Origin: Evansella sp. LMS18
GTDB lineage: Bacteria > Bacillota > Bacilli > Bacillales > Salisediminibacteriaceae
Assembly (NCBI RefSeq): GCF_024362785.1
Contig: NZ_CP093301.1
Span: 620,001-684,000 of the forward strand
Length of the DNA stretch: 64,000 bases
Reading direction: 5' to 3'
The notes under the pieces are model-generated. The model saw nothing but the letters and a program-made list of their open reading frames with translations. It was not told the DNA's origin and searched no databases. Position numbers and translations under genes: made by a program. Shown here piece after piece: positions 9,291 to 17,456 of this stretch (the stretch's first letter is position 1; every line of letters begins with the position of its first letter).

Positions 9291-9931
9291 GGCACCTTGG
9301 TTCCAGGAACGATGGTTCCAGGAACCTAAGTGCCACGTTGAACAGCTCCCTTTTTCTCAAGATTACTTCCGTTTCCTCCGGTTTTTATCCTGGCACCTTG
9401 GTTCCAGGAACAATGGTTCCAGGAACCTAAGTGCCACGTTGAAAACCTCCCTCTTTCTCCCGATTACTACCGTTTCCTCCGGTTTTTATCCTGGCACCTT
9501 GGTTCCAGGAACGATGGTTCCAGGAACCTAAGTGCCATGTTGAATACCTCCCTTTTCCTCAAGATTACTTCCGTTTCCTCCGGTTTTTATCCTGGCACCT
9601 TGGTTCCAGGAACGGCCGCTCCAGGAACCCAAGTGCCACGTTGAACAACTCCCTTTTTCTCAAGATTACTTTCGTTTCCTCCGGTTTTTATCCTGGCACC
9701 TTGGTTCCAGGAACGATGGTTCCAGGAACCCAAGTGCCACGTTGAACAACTCCCTCTTTCTCCCGATTACTCTCGTTTCCTCCGGTTTTTATCCTGGCAC
9801 CTCGGTTCCAGGAACCCAAGTGCCACGTTGAACACCTCCCTCTTTCTCCCGATTACTCCCGTTTCCTCCGGTTTTTATGCTAGCACCTCGGTTCCAGGAA
9901 CGGCCGCTCCAGGAACCCAACCCAAGCTGCC
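9291..9931 (+). repeat. 101-bp tandem array of REPIN-like nested palindromes (7 units)
   Basis: Units begin at 9291, 9392, 9493, 9594, 9695, 9796 and about 9892, exactly 101 bases apart except the last. Each has a 44-base palindrome: left arm GGCACCTTGGTTCCAGGAAC, a 4-base centre such as GATG, and a right arm ending GGAACCTAAGTGCC. Within it GTTCCAGGAAC is itself palindromic and occurs twice. A pyrimidine-rich linker of about 57 bases (CTCCCTCTTTCTCCCGATTAC... TCCGGTTTTTATCC) is conserved as well. Unit 6 has lost the central 15 bases, leaving a compact perfect palindrome. The array lies between the RAYT gene and the 3' end of mqnC. A period of 101 is not a multiple of three, so it is not coding. 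Confidence 0.93.
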
Positions 9932-9954
9932 ACATTCACCCGTGCAGCCACCTC

Positions 9955-10000
9955 AAAATAAAACAAACCCCCGCTGCCTCCAACGGGGGCACGGGGGTTC
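9955..10000 (-). terminator. Terminator of mqnC
   Basis: The minus strand reads AACCCCCGTGCC, a loop, then GGCAGCGGGGGTT followed by TGTTTTATTTTG. It starts 10 bases after the mqnC stop. Confidence 0.85.
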
Positions 10001-10009
10001 TTCACTATA

Positions 10010-11119
10010 CTAGTTTTGCATGATGAAGTCTTTTTCTGCTGTTTCTTCGTCCTCGAATTTGCGGATGATGTTGTATTTTGTATCACGCTGGGCTGGTACC
10101 TTACCAGCTTCGCGGAGCAGGCGAAGAATAAGGTTCGTGTTAACCTTGTGTGTTGCTCCGGCAGCGGAAACAACGTTTTCTTCAATCATGGTGCTTCCGA
10201 AATCGTTACAGCCGAAGGAAAGGGATTTTTTGCCTACCTCTGGTCCCATTGTTACCCATGAAGACTGGAAGTTAGGAATATTATCAAGAAATATTCTGGA
10301 AATAGCAACGTTCTTCAAATAGTCTTCCGGCGTAAGTTTTTCAGCCTTCATATTTGTGTTATCCGGCTGGAAGAGCCAGGAAATATATGCAAGGAAACAG
10401 CCAGTTTCGTCCTGGGCATCACGAACACGCTGCAAGTGCAGGGCACGCTCTTCGAAAGTTTCTCCAAATCCGATAACCATCGTCGCTGTACCATGCATGC
10501 CGACCTTTTTAGCTGATTTCATGCAGTCAATCCATTCTTCCCACGTGCCTTTGAGGCGGCTGATTCGTTTTCTTGTGCGGTTGTCGAGGATCTCGGCACC
10601 ACCGCCTGGCAGGGAATCGAGACCTGCTTCATGAAGCTGGCGAAGTACTTCTTCCAGCGGCAGGCCGGATACTTCAGCCATCTTGTAAATTTCCGCAGGT
10701 GAAAAAGAATGCATCGTTATATTTGGAAAACGTTTTTTAATATCTTTGAGAAGGTCAGTATAGTAGCTGAATGGCAGGTCAGGGTTCGTGCCGCCCTGCA
10801 TCAGAATTTCCGTACCGCCTATATCAATTGTTTCCTGGATTTTTTTGAAAATCTCTTCATTATCAAGTACATAGCCTTCTTCATGTCCTGGCGGCCGGTA
10901 AAAAGCACAGAAACGACAGTATGTATCGCAGAAGTTTGTGTAGTTAACATTTCTGCCGATAACAAACGTAGTCACTGGTTCCGGATGCCATTTTTTCATG
11001 ATTTCATTAGCCACAGCACCCATTTTTTCAATTTCATCACTTTCATATAAACGAACGGCATCCTCAACAGAGATTCGCTCTCCATTAAGGGCACGGTCTA
11101 AAATCGCATCAATACTCAT
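10010..11119 (-). CDS. mqnC: Cyclic dehypoxanthinyl futalosine synthase (radical SAM)
   Basis: 369 residues. The radical SAM motif CxxxCxxC is seen as CDTYCRFC (C64, C68, C71), with GGTEILMQGG and HSFSPAEI further on, typical of the MqnC/MqnE/CofH group. The length and the segment LPGGGAEILDNRTR fit MqnC. The enzyme closes dehypoxanthine futalosine in the alternative menaquinone route. B. subtilis makes menaquinone with the Men enzymes, so this gene is an addition here. No other mqn gene is in the window. The ATG follows GGGGGAGA. It is transcribed alone, downstream of dnaI and separated from it by 148 bases. Confidence 0.88.
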   Translation of the reverse strand: MSIDAILDRALNGERISVEDAVRLYESDEIEKMGAVANEIMKKWHPEPVTTFVIGRNVNYTNFCDTYCRFCAFYRPPGHEEGYVLDNEEIFKKIQETIDIGGTEILMQGGTNPDLPFSYYTDLLKDIKKRFPNITMHSFSPAEIYKMAEVSGLPLEEVLRQLHEAGLDSLPGGGAEILDNRTRKRISRLKGTWEEWIDCMKSAKKVGMHGTATMVIGFGETFEERALHLQRVRDAQDETGCFLAYISWLFQPDNTNMKAEKLTPEDYLKNVAISRIFLDNIPNFQSSWVTMGPEVGKKSLSFGCNDFGSTMIEENVVSAAGATHKVNTNLILRLLREAGKVPAQRDTKYNIIRKFEDEETAEKDFIMQN

Positions 11120-11267
11120 TGCCTCTCCCCCATTTTTGAAACTAGTATCGGAAAACTTACAGACTCTTACAACTAATAAACTTAAACTTATTCTATCGTA
11201 ACATACAAGAAGATAATTTTGCTTGTAAAAAACATGGGAATTCGGCAGATTAGCGGAAGATATTCCG

Positions 11268-12203
11268 TCAATCCCGCTTATTATCCCCTTTCATGTCGAT
11301 AGTTGTGCTCAGATGACGGATCCTTTCCATAATCCGTTTCGCCTTCAGGCTGTCGATCTTTTCGATTCCGCCTCTCTGGGTGTAGGAAAGGTGGTATTCC
11401 AGCTCGTCTAAGTCAAAATTAGAAGTAAATAAGGTAGGAAGTTTCTCCATCATCCTGAACTGAAGCAACGCACCAAGTATATCATCACGAACCCAGTTTG
11501 ACATTGTTTCCGCTCCAATGTCGTCCAGGATAAGAACCGGAGCCCGCTTGACCTCCTCCAGTTTCGCCTGGTAAGTGCCGTCTGATATGCCATTTTTCAG
11601 TTCCCGGAAAAAGTCCGGAGTGTAAACAATCATCGTTTCTATGTTTCTGTCAGCAAGTTCATTGGCAATTGCCCCCATAAGGTAGGTTTTCCCCACACCG
11701 AACGGCCCGTATATATACAATCCCCTGCCATTTTCACCTGGCTGTACATTTACGATAAATTCCATTGCTTTGGCCATCGCATTTATTCTGGAGGTGTTAT
11801 CTTCATGAAAACCATCAAAGTTAGCTTCCGTCATTTCCTTTGGAATGTAAAGGCTTTTTACAAGTGAAGCATGCCGTTTTCTCTCTTCTTCTTTTCGCTT
11901 CAGACTGCAGGGCTGATAGCCAAGCTGAAAGTCGTCCCTGTATAAGGAAAGCTTTGGCTCGTAACCCTTTAGTAAATTAGGACAGGCTTCAAGCCCCGGG
12001 CATAAATCACAGTTTTTCATTTGTTTTTTATACTGGTAAAGCTCGTTCATTCCACGTTCGAGCTGTTCCTGGGTAAGTTCAGGATGCGCGGATAAAATGG
12101 CTTGTATTCTGTCATCTTTTAATATTTCTCTGGTCATAAGAGCAAGACGATCTTCCAGATTACCACTTGTCCAGCTTTTGAGAACCTTATCTATTGAATC
12201 CAC
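11268..12203 (-). CDS. dnaI: Primosomal protein DnaI, helicase loader
   Basis: 311 residues, GTG start. A zinc-binding cluster (C65, C68, C74, with C99 further on) in the N-terminal domain is followed by a AAA+ domain with Walker A GPFGVGKT (166-173) and Walker B LILDDIG (224-230). DnaI loads the replicative helicase DnaC at origins and restart sites together with DnaB and DnaD. It starts 3 bases after the dnaB stop, and its GGGGGG ribosome site lies inside the dnaB stop region, so the two are translationally linked. Confidence 0.96.
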   Translation of the reverse strand: MDSIDKVLKSWTSGNLEDRLALMTREILKDDRIQAILSAHPELTQEQLERGMNELYQYKKQMKNCDLCPGLEACPNLLKGYEPKLSLYRDDFQLGYQPCSLKRKEEERKRHASLVKSLYIPKEMTEANFDGFHEDNTSRINAMAKAMEFIVNVQPGENGRGLYIYGPFGVGKTYLMGAIANELADRNIETMIVYTPDFFRELKNGISDGTYQAKLEEVKRAPVLILDDIGAETMSNWVRDDILGALLQFRMMEKLPTLFTSNFDLDELEYHLSYTQRGGIEKIDSLKAKRIMERIRHLSTTIDMKGDNKRD

Positions 12204-12206
12204 CTT

Positions 12207-13622
12207 TTATCCCCCCTGTTTTTTCTTCTTCAGCATCTCTTTCAACTGAGCTGCTTTCTTTCTGGCCTCTTCCAGATCTTCAGGCTTCTCCCCGGATTTA
12301 TTCCATTCTTCATCAGCCATCCATTTAGGAAGCGGTTCCTGCCGGACAGCCTGATTTCTTGCGGCGCCCTTTTTAGTGCTCTTCGATGTATCTTTTTGTT
12401 GTTTATTCTGCTCAGTCTGCTCATATTGCTTTCTTGTAAAGTCCATTGCCTCTTTCACAGTCCTGATACCTTCCCTGCTCCAGTGGCTGGCAATTTTAAA
12501 GGTGAAATTCCGCGTCAGTTTTTTTCCATGCATGATGAAAATATATTCCAGAAGAACATTAACGACGCCTGGCTCTAACTTGTATTCGAACATAAGATGA
12601 TCGATTATGTCCAGATCGCCTGGATACACCTTCGCTCCGTTAGCCTGCTCCTGCAAATATTCAAGCGGAGAAGTGGTTTCGAAATAATGAATTTGCATCT
12701 CTTCTTCTGTTACTGGCTCTGTTTTCTGTACTCTCAGGTTTTCAGGCTGAACTTTCGTATGGAGACGAGGAGGCTGGTCACTTTCATTCATTCTGTAGCG
12801 GCGTTTTGCCTGCTCGCGGAGAATACTGCCGTTTAATTCATCCGTATGGATCATGGCATCCTGAATGATTTTACTTACTTCTGAAGGGGAAAGCTTGTAG
12901 AGGAATGCCATTCTCTGAATGAGGGTCTTGTTCTCCTTCTTCTTCACTTCCTCCTTAGGTACGAAAGGCGGCAAAAATGCGAGCATTGAGTCAAAATCAA
13001 AGTCATGGCCTTCCAGTTTGTAGCCGCTCTCCCTTTCCGATGCGCCCTCAAGCCTGTCTTTATTCAGCAGCACTTCTTCTGTTTCCGGGTTAATGGTAAT
13101 CTCTGAAGGATGGACAGATGTAAACACTTCATCAAAGGATCTTGTGATATTTTCTCTGTCATTCCCATTCTCACGTTCAAGTTTAAATGTATTTCTTAAC
13201 TGTAAATAGTGTTCCCTGCTCCCCAGCCTGTTGTATAAGAAAACACTGAGCATGTCATCGTTAAAAAACTCTTCAGGAGATAAGGGAGACTGCAGTTCAT
13301 AATAATGGATATATTCTTCACCTTGTTTTTTTCTGAACACTTTCAGCAGCCCAATAGCCTCCAGTTTTTTCCGTTCTTTGAAAATTTCATCAAGGTGTTT
13401 TTCTGTATAAGCCATTAAGGCTTTATGTGAACGCTCAATACGTTTTCCAGGCTGACGGCTCACATCACTCGTCAAGGTCATATAGAGGCTGTAAGCAGTC
13501 GCACCGATAAGCGGCTGGTACAGTAATGTGAGTACATCCCGGTCGGTTTCGTGAAGCCGCCTGTTCATATACGCAATGTATTGGTCAGATGGTAATATTT
13601 CTTTCCAGTGCAATGCTTTCAC
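12207..13622 (-). CDS. dnaB: Replication initiation and membrane attachment protein DnaB
   Basis: 471 residues, matching B. subtilis DnaB in length and in the block DRDVLTLLYQPLIGATAYSLYMTL near the N-terminus. The C-terminal half has the DnaB/DnaD DDBH2 region (EYIFIMHGKKLTRNF...), followed by a charged, lysine-rich tail. This is not the E. coli DnaB helicase; it is the Firmicute-specific co-loader that works with DnaI. GTG at 13622 is used here; a TTG three codons downstream, better spaced from AGGTGA, is an alternative. First gene of dnaB-dnaI. Confidence 0.95.
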   Translation of the reverse strand: MKALHWKEILPSDQYIAYMNRRLHETDRDVLTLLYQPLIGATAYSLYMTLTSDVSRQPGKRIERSHKALMAYTEKHLDEIFKERKKLEAIGLLKVFRKKQGEEYIHYYELQSPLSPEEFFNDDMLSVFLYNRLGSREHYLQLRNTFKLERENGNDRENITRSFDEVFTSVHPSEITINPETEEVLLNKDRLEGASERESGYKLEGHDFDFDSMLAFLPPFVPKEEVKKKENKTLIQRMAFLYKLSPSEVSKIIQDAMIHTDELNGSILREQAKRRYRMNESDQPPRLHTKVQPENLRVQKTEPVTEEEMQIHYFETTSPLEYLQEQANGAKVYPGDLDIIDHLMFEYKLEPGVVNVLLEYIFIMHGKKLTRNFTFKIASHWSREGIRTVKEAMDFTRKQYEQTEQNKQQKDTSKSTKKGAARNQAVRQEPLPKWMADEEWNKSGEKPEDLEEARKKAAQLKEMLKKKKQGG

Positions 13623-13691
13623 CTAAACTTTCTGTCTGGCTGTCCCATCTCAAGGACTCGATGGAGCCAGTAGTAAAAATACTTTATATGG

Positions 13692-13715
13692 AAAAATGGA
13701 GCGGTTACCGCCCCA
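13692..13715 (-). terminator. Hairpin between nrdR and dnaB
   Basis: The minus strand reads TGGGGCGG, TAA loop, CCGCTCCA, then TTTTT. It lies 22 bases after the nrdR stop and 70 bases before dnaB, so it could end nrdR transcripts or set the amount reaching dnaB-dnaI. Confidence 0.7.
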
Positions 13716-13736
13716 CTTCGTTACAATGATTTATCA

Positions 13737-14201
13737 TTATTTTTTATTTTCCCGGTCAAGAAGTTCTTTTAGTTCATCAACGAATACGTTAAGGTCTTTA
13801 AACTGACGATAAACAGAGGCAAAACGAACGTAAGCAACATCATCGAGGCTGGCAAGATGCTCCATTACCTGTTCGCCAATATCATGGCTTTCCACTTCGG
13901 AAGTTCCCTGGCTTCGGATATCTTTTTCCACCGTTTCGACGATGTTTTCCAGCTTTTCCAATGGCACAGGTCTTTTTTCGCAGGCACGGATAATCCCCCG
14001 CAGAAGTTTTTCCCTGCTGAATTCTTCACGGTTTCCGTCTTTTTTAACAACAATAAGCGGTGTTTTTTCCACACGTTCGAACGTAGTGAAACGATAACCG
14101 CATTCTTCACACTCACGGCGGCGGCGAATGGACCGCCCCTCATCGCTTGGCCTGGAATCTAAAACTCTGGTCCCGTTATGCTGGCAGTTTGGGCATATCA
14201 T
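13737..14201 (-). CDS. nrdR: Transcriptional repressor NrdR of ribonucleotide reductase genes
   Basis: 154 residues, standard length. An N-terminal zinc ribbon has C3, C6, C31 and C34, and an ATP-cone follows (about 49-139; [14 protein letters not shown]). NrdR senses dATP/ATP through the cone and binds NrdR boxes in front of nrd genes. Bacilli often place nrdR just before dnaB-dnaI, tying nucleotide supply to replication, as seen here. ATG follows GGAGATGATCG. No NrdR box pair was noticed in this window. Confidence 0.97.
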   Translation of the reverse strand: MICPNCQHNGTRVLDSRPSDEGRSIRRRRECEECGYRFTTFERVEKTPLIVVKKDGNREEFSREKLLRGIIRACEKRPVPLEKLENIVETVEKDIRSQGTSEVESHDIGEQVMEHLASLDDVAYVRFASVYRQFKDLNVFVDELKELLDRENKK

Positions 14202-14233
14202 TTACGATCATCTCCAATCGGATTTCTGGCAGG

Positions 14234-14647
14234 CTACCACGACTTTGTCAGTTCGTCCCCGAGACCGGTACCTACAAAGGTTAAACGCTTATTTAACTCC
14301 TTATATAATTCAGCTGCGAGCTTGCGGCTGTATCCGAAGTCAGAAAACAGCATTGTATCTGTTGCAATCGAAAAATCAACCGCCGTTCTGAATGGGCGTA
14401 CCATTATAACGGTAACCACCATCATCGCTTTTTTCCCTTTGTTAATATTTACTATTATTTCGCCCCGTTCCTCAGAAACGGATGATACGGAAAAACCAGG
14501 CCGCTGGTTGAACATGTTTTCTATTTCTTTAATCACTTTATCTTTCGTTGATTTATAATAATGCGTCCGTAATTCTTTATCTGTATGATTTTCTTTTGTT
14601 TCTGTATGTTTACTGATAATTGTCTGAACTGTCTCTTTAAATCCCAT
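14234..14647 (-). CDS. Conserved cytosolic protein of unknown function
   Basis: 137 residues with no signal peptide or membrane segment. The N-terminal third is hydrophilic (KHTETKENHTDKELRTHYYK). The middle has an ERGEIIVNI strand, and the end carries the conserved-looking block VTVIMVRPFRTAVDFS and FGYSRKLAAELYKELN. I recognise this as a family found beside nrdR and speD in many bacilli, but I know of no assigned function. The mixed alpha/beta pattern resembles small domain-only proteins. It ends 32 bases before nrdR, so co-transcription with nrdR and dnaBI is possible. Confidence 0.75.
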   Translation of the reverse strand: MGFKETVQTIISKHTETKENHTDKELRTHYYKSTKDKVIKEIENMFNQRPGFSVSSVSEERGEIIVNINKGKKAMMVVTVIMVRPFRTAVDFSIATDTMLFSDFGYSRKLAAELYKELNKRLTFVGTGLGDELTKSW

Positions 14648-14769
14648 TTTTCATCCCACCTTACCACTATTAAGAATAGCAAGAAACGGCATTTTCTTCA
14701 ATCTAAAAAACGGATTCTGCAAAAATGGCGATAGTTTCCTTTCCGGTCTTCAGACATTATTATCCATTA

Positions 14770-14800
14770 AGAAAAGGAGGTGAATTTCACCTCCTTTTGG
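14770..14800 (-). terminator. Terminator of speD
   Basis: A perfect hairpin AAAAGGAGGTGA/TCACCTCCTTTT with a 3-base loop lies 10 bases after the speD stop. The arms are symmetric, so it could act on both strands. One arm contains a complete Shine-Dalgarno-like GGAGGTGA. Confidence 0.88.
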
Positions 14801-14807
14801 TTTATTA

Positions 14808-15194
14808 TTATGCGTTTGTCAGTATTTTACTTTGGCCAACTTTGATTGGGCCCATTCCTCTTGGAAGTTCCACAATTTCGGTTTTCTTAGCACAAAGGGC
14901 TTTTGCTATAAAATTTGAAGCTACATTCGGATCAATCCGGTCTCCGCAAGTATACACGTCAATACTTGCATACCCATGTTCCGGGAAACTATGGATTGTT
15001 AAGTGTGATTCGCTGATGATTACAACTCCGCTTACACCATGAGGCGCGAATTTATGAAAAGCAACTTCCCTCACCTCAGCACCTGCTTCAAGTGCCGCAT
15101 CCACAAATAGTCTCTCAATGTACTCCATGTCGTTTAGTTTGTCAATGTCACAATCCCAAAGTTCGGCAATTACGTGACGTCCCATAGTATCCAT
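14808..15194 (-). CDS. speD: S-adenosylmethionine decarboxylase proenzyme
   Basis: 128 residues from the ATG at 15194 ([20 protein letters not shown]), matching the B. subtilis enzyme of about 126. An upstream GTG lies before the AAGGGGG site and is rejected. The self-cleavage serine is in [20 protein letters not shown]; cleavage generates the pyruvoyl cofactor. The product, decarboxylated SAM, feeds spermidine synthesis. In B. subtilis speD follows gapB in one CcpN-controlled unit. Here a terminator and a repeat element separate them, and speD has its own promoter. Confidence 0.97.
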   Translation of the reverse strand: MDTMGRHVIAELWDCDIDKLNDMEYIERLFVDAALEAGAEVREVAFHKFAPHGVSGVVIISESHLTIHSFPEHGYASIDVYTCGDRIDPNVASNFIAKALCAKKTEIVELPRGMGPIKVGQSKILTNA

Positions 15195-15344
15195 TAAAAA
15201 ATCCCCCTTTACCACAATTAAATTTCATGCCTTCTAAAGCATGGAGGAATAGTCATTACTGGGGGAAAGTTAGTCCAGAGAGGTCCTAACCCTTTACATA
15301 ATGGTTATCCCTACTTTTGCTTTTAATCGAAGTTCACGAAAGTT

Positions 15345-15373
15345 AGTATACTTCCTTTATGGGCGTTTTGCAA
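15345..15373 (-). promoter_or_regulatory. Probable sigma-A promoter of speD, long leader
   Basis: On the minus strand TTGCAA (15368-15373), a 17-base spacer and TATACT (15345-15350). Transcription would start near 15338, leaving a leader of about 140 bases with a CATGC...GCATG hairpin close to the ribosome site. I do not recognise a known riboswitch in it. Confidence 0.6.
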
Positions 15374-15389
15374 TATTTTTTTCGTATAG

Positions 15390-15625
15390 AATGGATTTCA
15401 TATATAAGCTTTGAATAAAAAAAGACGAACATTACTTTTCGATTGCAGAGAAGATGGCGACTCTGGCGGGAACCGCGCAAGTTTTTGACGGCGTTCAGCC
15501 GTCAAAAATTAGTTGAAGCCGTGCCAGCAGAACGCGTCCGTCTGAAGCGTCAATCGAACAACAAAGTAACATTTTAAAATAGTGTTTATATTAAAGATAA
15601 AAATTCTGAATTATATTATTGATTC
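15390..15625. repeat. Dispersed intergenic element, copy 2 (full length)
   Basis: Closely similar to 231-485 from TTTCATATATA through GACGAACATTACTTTTCGAT and GTCCGTCTGAAGCGTCAATC to the A/T-rich end. The inner hairpin TTTTTGACGGC/GCCGTCAAAAA with a 5-base loop is perfect here (15482-15508). It lies between the gapB terminator and the speD promoter. Confidence 0.8.
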
Positions 15626-15651
15626 GTATAAAGTGAAACTTAAAATGAAAC

Positions 15652-15682
15652 AAATAAAAACGGAGACCGAAAAGCCTCCGTT
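15652..15682 (-). terminator. Terminator of gapB
   Basis: The minus strand reads AACGGAG, a 10-base loop, CTCCGTT, then TTTATTT. It separates gapB from speD. Confidence 0.8.
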
Positions 15683-15753
15683 CGTGATTTTACAATTTAT
15701 TAGAACTAATCTCGAATCAGGTGATCCAGCAGACCGTTTCCTATGAAGATTAA

Positions 15754-16779
15754 TTACGCCCTGACACCAGATTCATTTCTTAAGTTTTGTGCTACAAGCT
15801 GAATAAGGTTTACCACACGGCAGGAATATCCCCATTCATTGTCATACCAGGCCAGAACTTTCACCTGGCGGTCATTAATCACCATTGTAGACTGCCCATC
15901 AATAATGGAGGAATTTTCGTTCCCGTTGAAATCAATGGATACAAGAGGTTCCTCCGTATAAGCCAGGATGCCGGCCATTTCAGTTTCAGCCGCTTGCTTT
16001 AATACTTCATTAACCTCTTCAGCTGTAACATCTTTTTCAAGGTCAACTACAAGGTCAACTAATGAAACATTAGGAGTCGGCACCCTTAATGCCATACCGT
16101 TAAGTTTCCCTTCCATTTCCGGAAGTACTTTTGACAGCGCTTTCGCGGCACCCGTGGTAGTTGGGATGATTGACTGGCCGCATGCTCTTGCACGGCGCAG
16201 GTCTTTATGCGGGTTGTCTATGTTTTTCTGGTCGTTTGTATAAGAATGCACTGTAGTCATGAGACCTGATTCAATTCCGAATTTATCGTTAAGAACTTTT
16301 GCTACTGGAGCAAGGCAGTTCGTAGTACATGATGCATTGGAAATGACATGGTGTTTTTCCGGGTCATATTCCTGTTCGTTCACTCCGTACACTACTGTTA
16401 TATCTTCATCTTTCCCAGGTGCAGTGATGACAACCTTCTTAGCACCGGACTCCAGATGAAGGGCAGCTTTTTCTCTGGAGTTGAACTTGCCTGTCGCCTC
16501 AACCACGATTTCAACACCGATTTTTCCCCATGGCAGTTCTTTTGGATCTCTTGTTTGAAAGAGCTCAATTGTTTTACCATTCACAATCAGTTTCTCGTCT
16601 TCCACTCTTACATCTCCAAAAAACGGTCCGTGAATTGTATCATACTTAATTAAATGTGCTAACGTTTCAGCAGGGTAGCTCGCATTAATAGCAGCGATCT
16701 GAAGCTCCGGATCGTTCATTGCCTTCCTGAAAACCATTCGCCCTATTCTTCCGAACCCATTAATACCTATTTTAGTCAT
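15754..16779 (-). CDS. gapB: NADP-dependent glyceraldehyde-3-phosphate dehydrogenase (gluconeogenic)
   Basis: 341 residues from the ATG at 16779, which follows GGAAGGGG by 8 bases. Rossmann motif INGFGRIGR; catalytic cysteine in SNASCTTNC (about C151) with the partner histidine in TTVHSYTNDQ. The cofactor loop reads INASYP instead of the aspartate-containing ND(L/F)TD seen in GapA, which agrees with NADP use. GapB runs in the gluconeogenic direction and is repressed by CcpN on glucose in B. subtilis. Two CcpN-type sites are visible upstream. Confidence 0.97.
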   Translation of the reverse strand: MTKIGINGFGRIGRMVFRKAMNDPELQIAAINASYPAETLAHLIKYDTIHGPFFGDVRVEDEKLIVNGKTIELFQTRDPKELPWGKIGVEIVVEATGKFNSREKAALHLESGAKKVVITAPGKDEDITVVYGVNEQEYDPEKHHVISNASCTTNCLAPVAKVLNDKFGIESGLMTTVHSYTNDQKNIDNPHKDLRRARACGQSIIPTTTGAAKALSKVLPEMEGKLNGMALRVPTPNVSLVDLVVDLEKDVTAEEVNEVLKQAAETEMAGILAYTEEPLVSIDFNGNENSSIIDGQSTMVINDRQVKVLAWYDNEWGYSCRVVNLIQLVAQNLRNESGVRA

Positions 16780-16802
16780 TAAAGATACCCCTTCCATCTA
16801 TA

Positions 16803-16846
16803 TATGTTATACTCATATACCCTAATCTGTCATTTAGTATAACATA
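16803..16846 (-). promoter_or_regulatory. Candidate CcpN operator pair at gapB
   Basis: TATGTTATACT at 16803-16813 and its exact inverse AGTATAACATA at 16836-16846 flank 22 bases, some 25-65 bases upstream of the gapB start. Each half fits the CcpN consensus TRTGHYATAYW at all 11 positions (consensus from memory). A symmetric pair at the gapB promoter fits repression of gluconeogenesis by glucose. Confidence 0.75.
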
Positions 16847-16962
16847 TAATATGTGAATAAGGTGAAAAAACTTCGTGTTTTTTAATTAATTTTTTCACAC
16901 TAATTAAAACAACCATATTCCTTAATTAAAGTATGTTTTAATGCCGTAAGTTTTTAGATATT

Positions 16963-17080
16963 GTGAATGAATTCATATATAGGCTTTGAAAAAATTAGTT
17001 GAAGCCGTGCCCGCAGAACGCGTCCGTCTGAAGCGTAAATCACAGTTTAAGACAATGTTCATATTAAAGATAAAATCCTT
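16963..17080. repeat. Dispersed intergenic element, copy 3 (internally deleted)
   Basis: It has the same left edge (GTGAATGAATTCATATATAG) and right core (AAAATTAGTTGAAGCCGTGC through GTCCGTCTGAAGCG) as copies 1 and 2, but the roughly 100-base centre with the inner hairpin is missing. It lies between gapB and the 85-residue gene. Confidence 0.75.
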
Positions 17081-17082
17081 AA

Positions 17083-17114
17083 TAAAAAAAAGAAAGAACT
17101 AATCGTCCTTTCTT
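17083..17114 (-). terminator. Terminator after the 85-residue gene
   Basis: Minus strand AAGAAAG, 11-base loop, CTTTCTT followed by TTTTTT. Weak A/T stem but a strong U tract, 8 bases after the stop. Confidence 0.6.
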
Positions 17115-17121
17115 GAGTATG

Positions 17122-17379
17122 TCATATTCCTTTATCCATTACGTCTTTTGTATATTCCAATTGTTCTTTTGCTTCCAGGAGTGTTTCTTTTTCTTCCGGG
17201 CCTGCCTTTGCATAGTATCCCGGAAAGTTAGCTTCAAGCCTCAATAGTTCTTTCATTGCGAAACTATAATGTGACGGATCATTTTCCCTGGTTATCTTTA
17301 TTTCAAGCAATGCTTCCTGAGCGTTCTGGATCGTCTCCTTAACTTCATTCACATATGCTTCCACTTCTTCATTAAACAA
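17122..17379 (-). CDS. Small acidic helical protein, possibly DUF2524 (YtzC-like)
   Basis: 85 residues, TTG start preceded by GGAGGAGCTGC. Acidic and almost entirely helical in pattern, with heptad-like spacing. The segment DPSHYSFAMKELLRLEANFP followed by GPEEKETLLEAKEQLEYTKD resembles the YtzC/DUF2524 layout, but the match is by eye only. No membrane segment or catalytic motif. It has its own ribosome site and terminator, so it is probably a real single-gene unit. Function unknown. Confidence 0.65.
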   Translation of the reverse strand: MFNEEVEAYVNEVKETIQNAQEALLEIKITRENDPSHYSFAMKELLRLEANFPGYYAKAGPEEKETLLEAKEQLEYTKDVMDKGI

Positions 17380-17456
17380 AGCAGCTCCTCCTTTTCTTTT
17401 ACAGCTACTTTGCCATGAAATCGCCGCCCTTATACATACTGGGTCCAGACACGAAG

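Noticed and set aside
9289-10013. Plus-strand frames over the 101-bp array
   Set aside because: Repeat-derived, no start signals, and the period of 101 is not a multiple of three.
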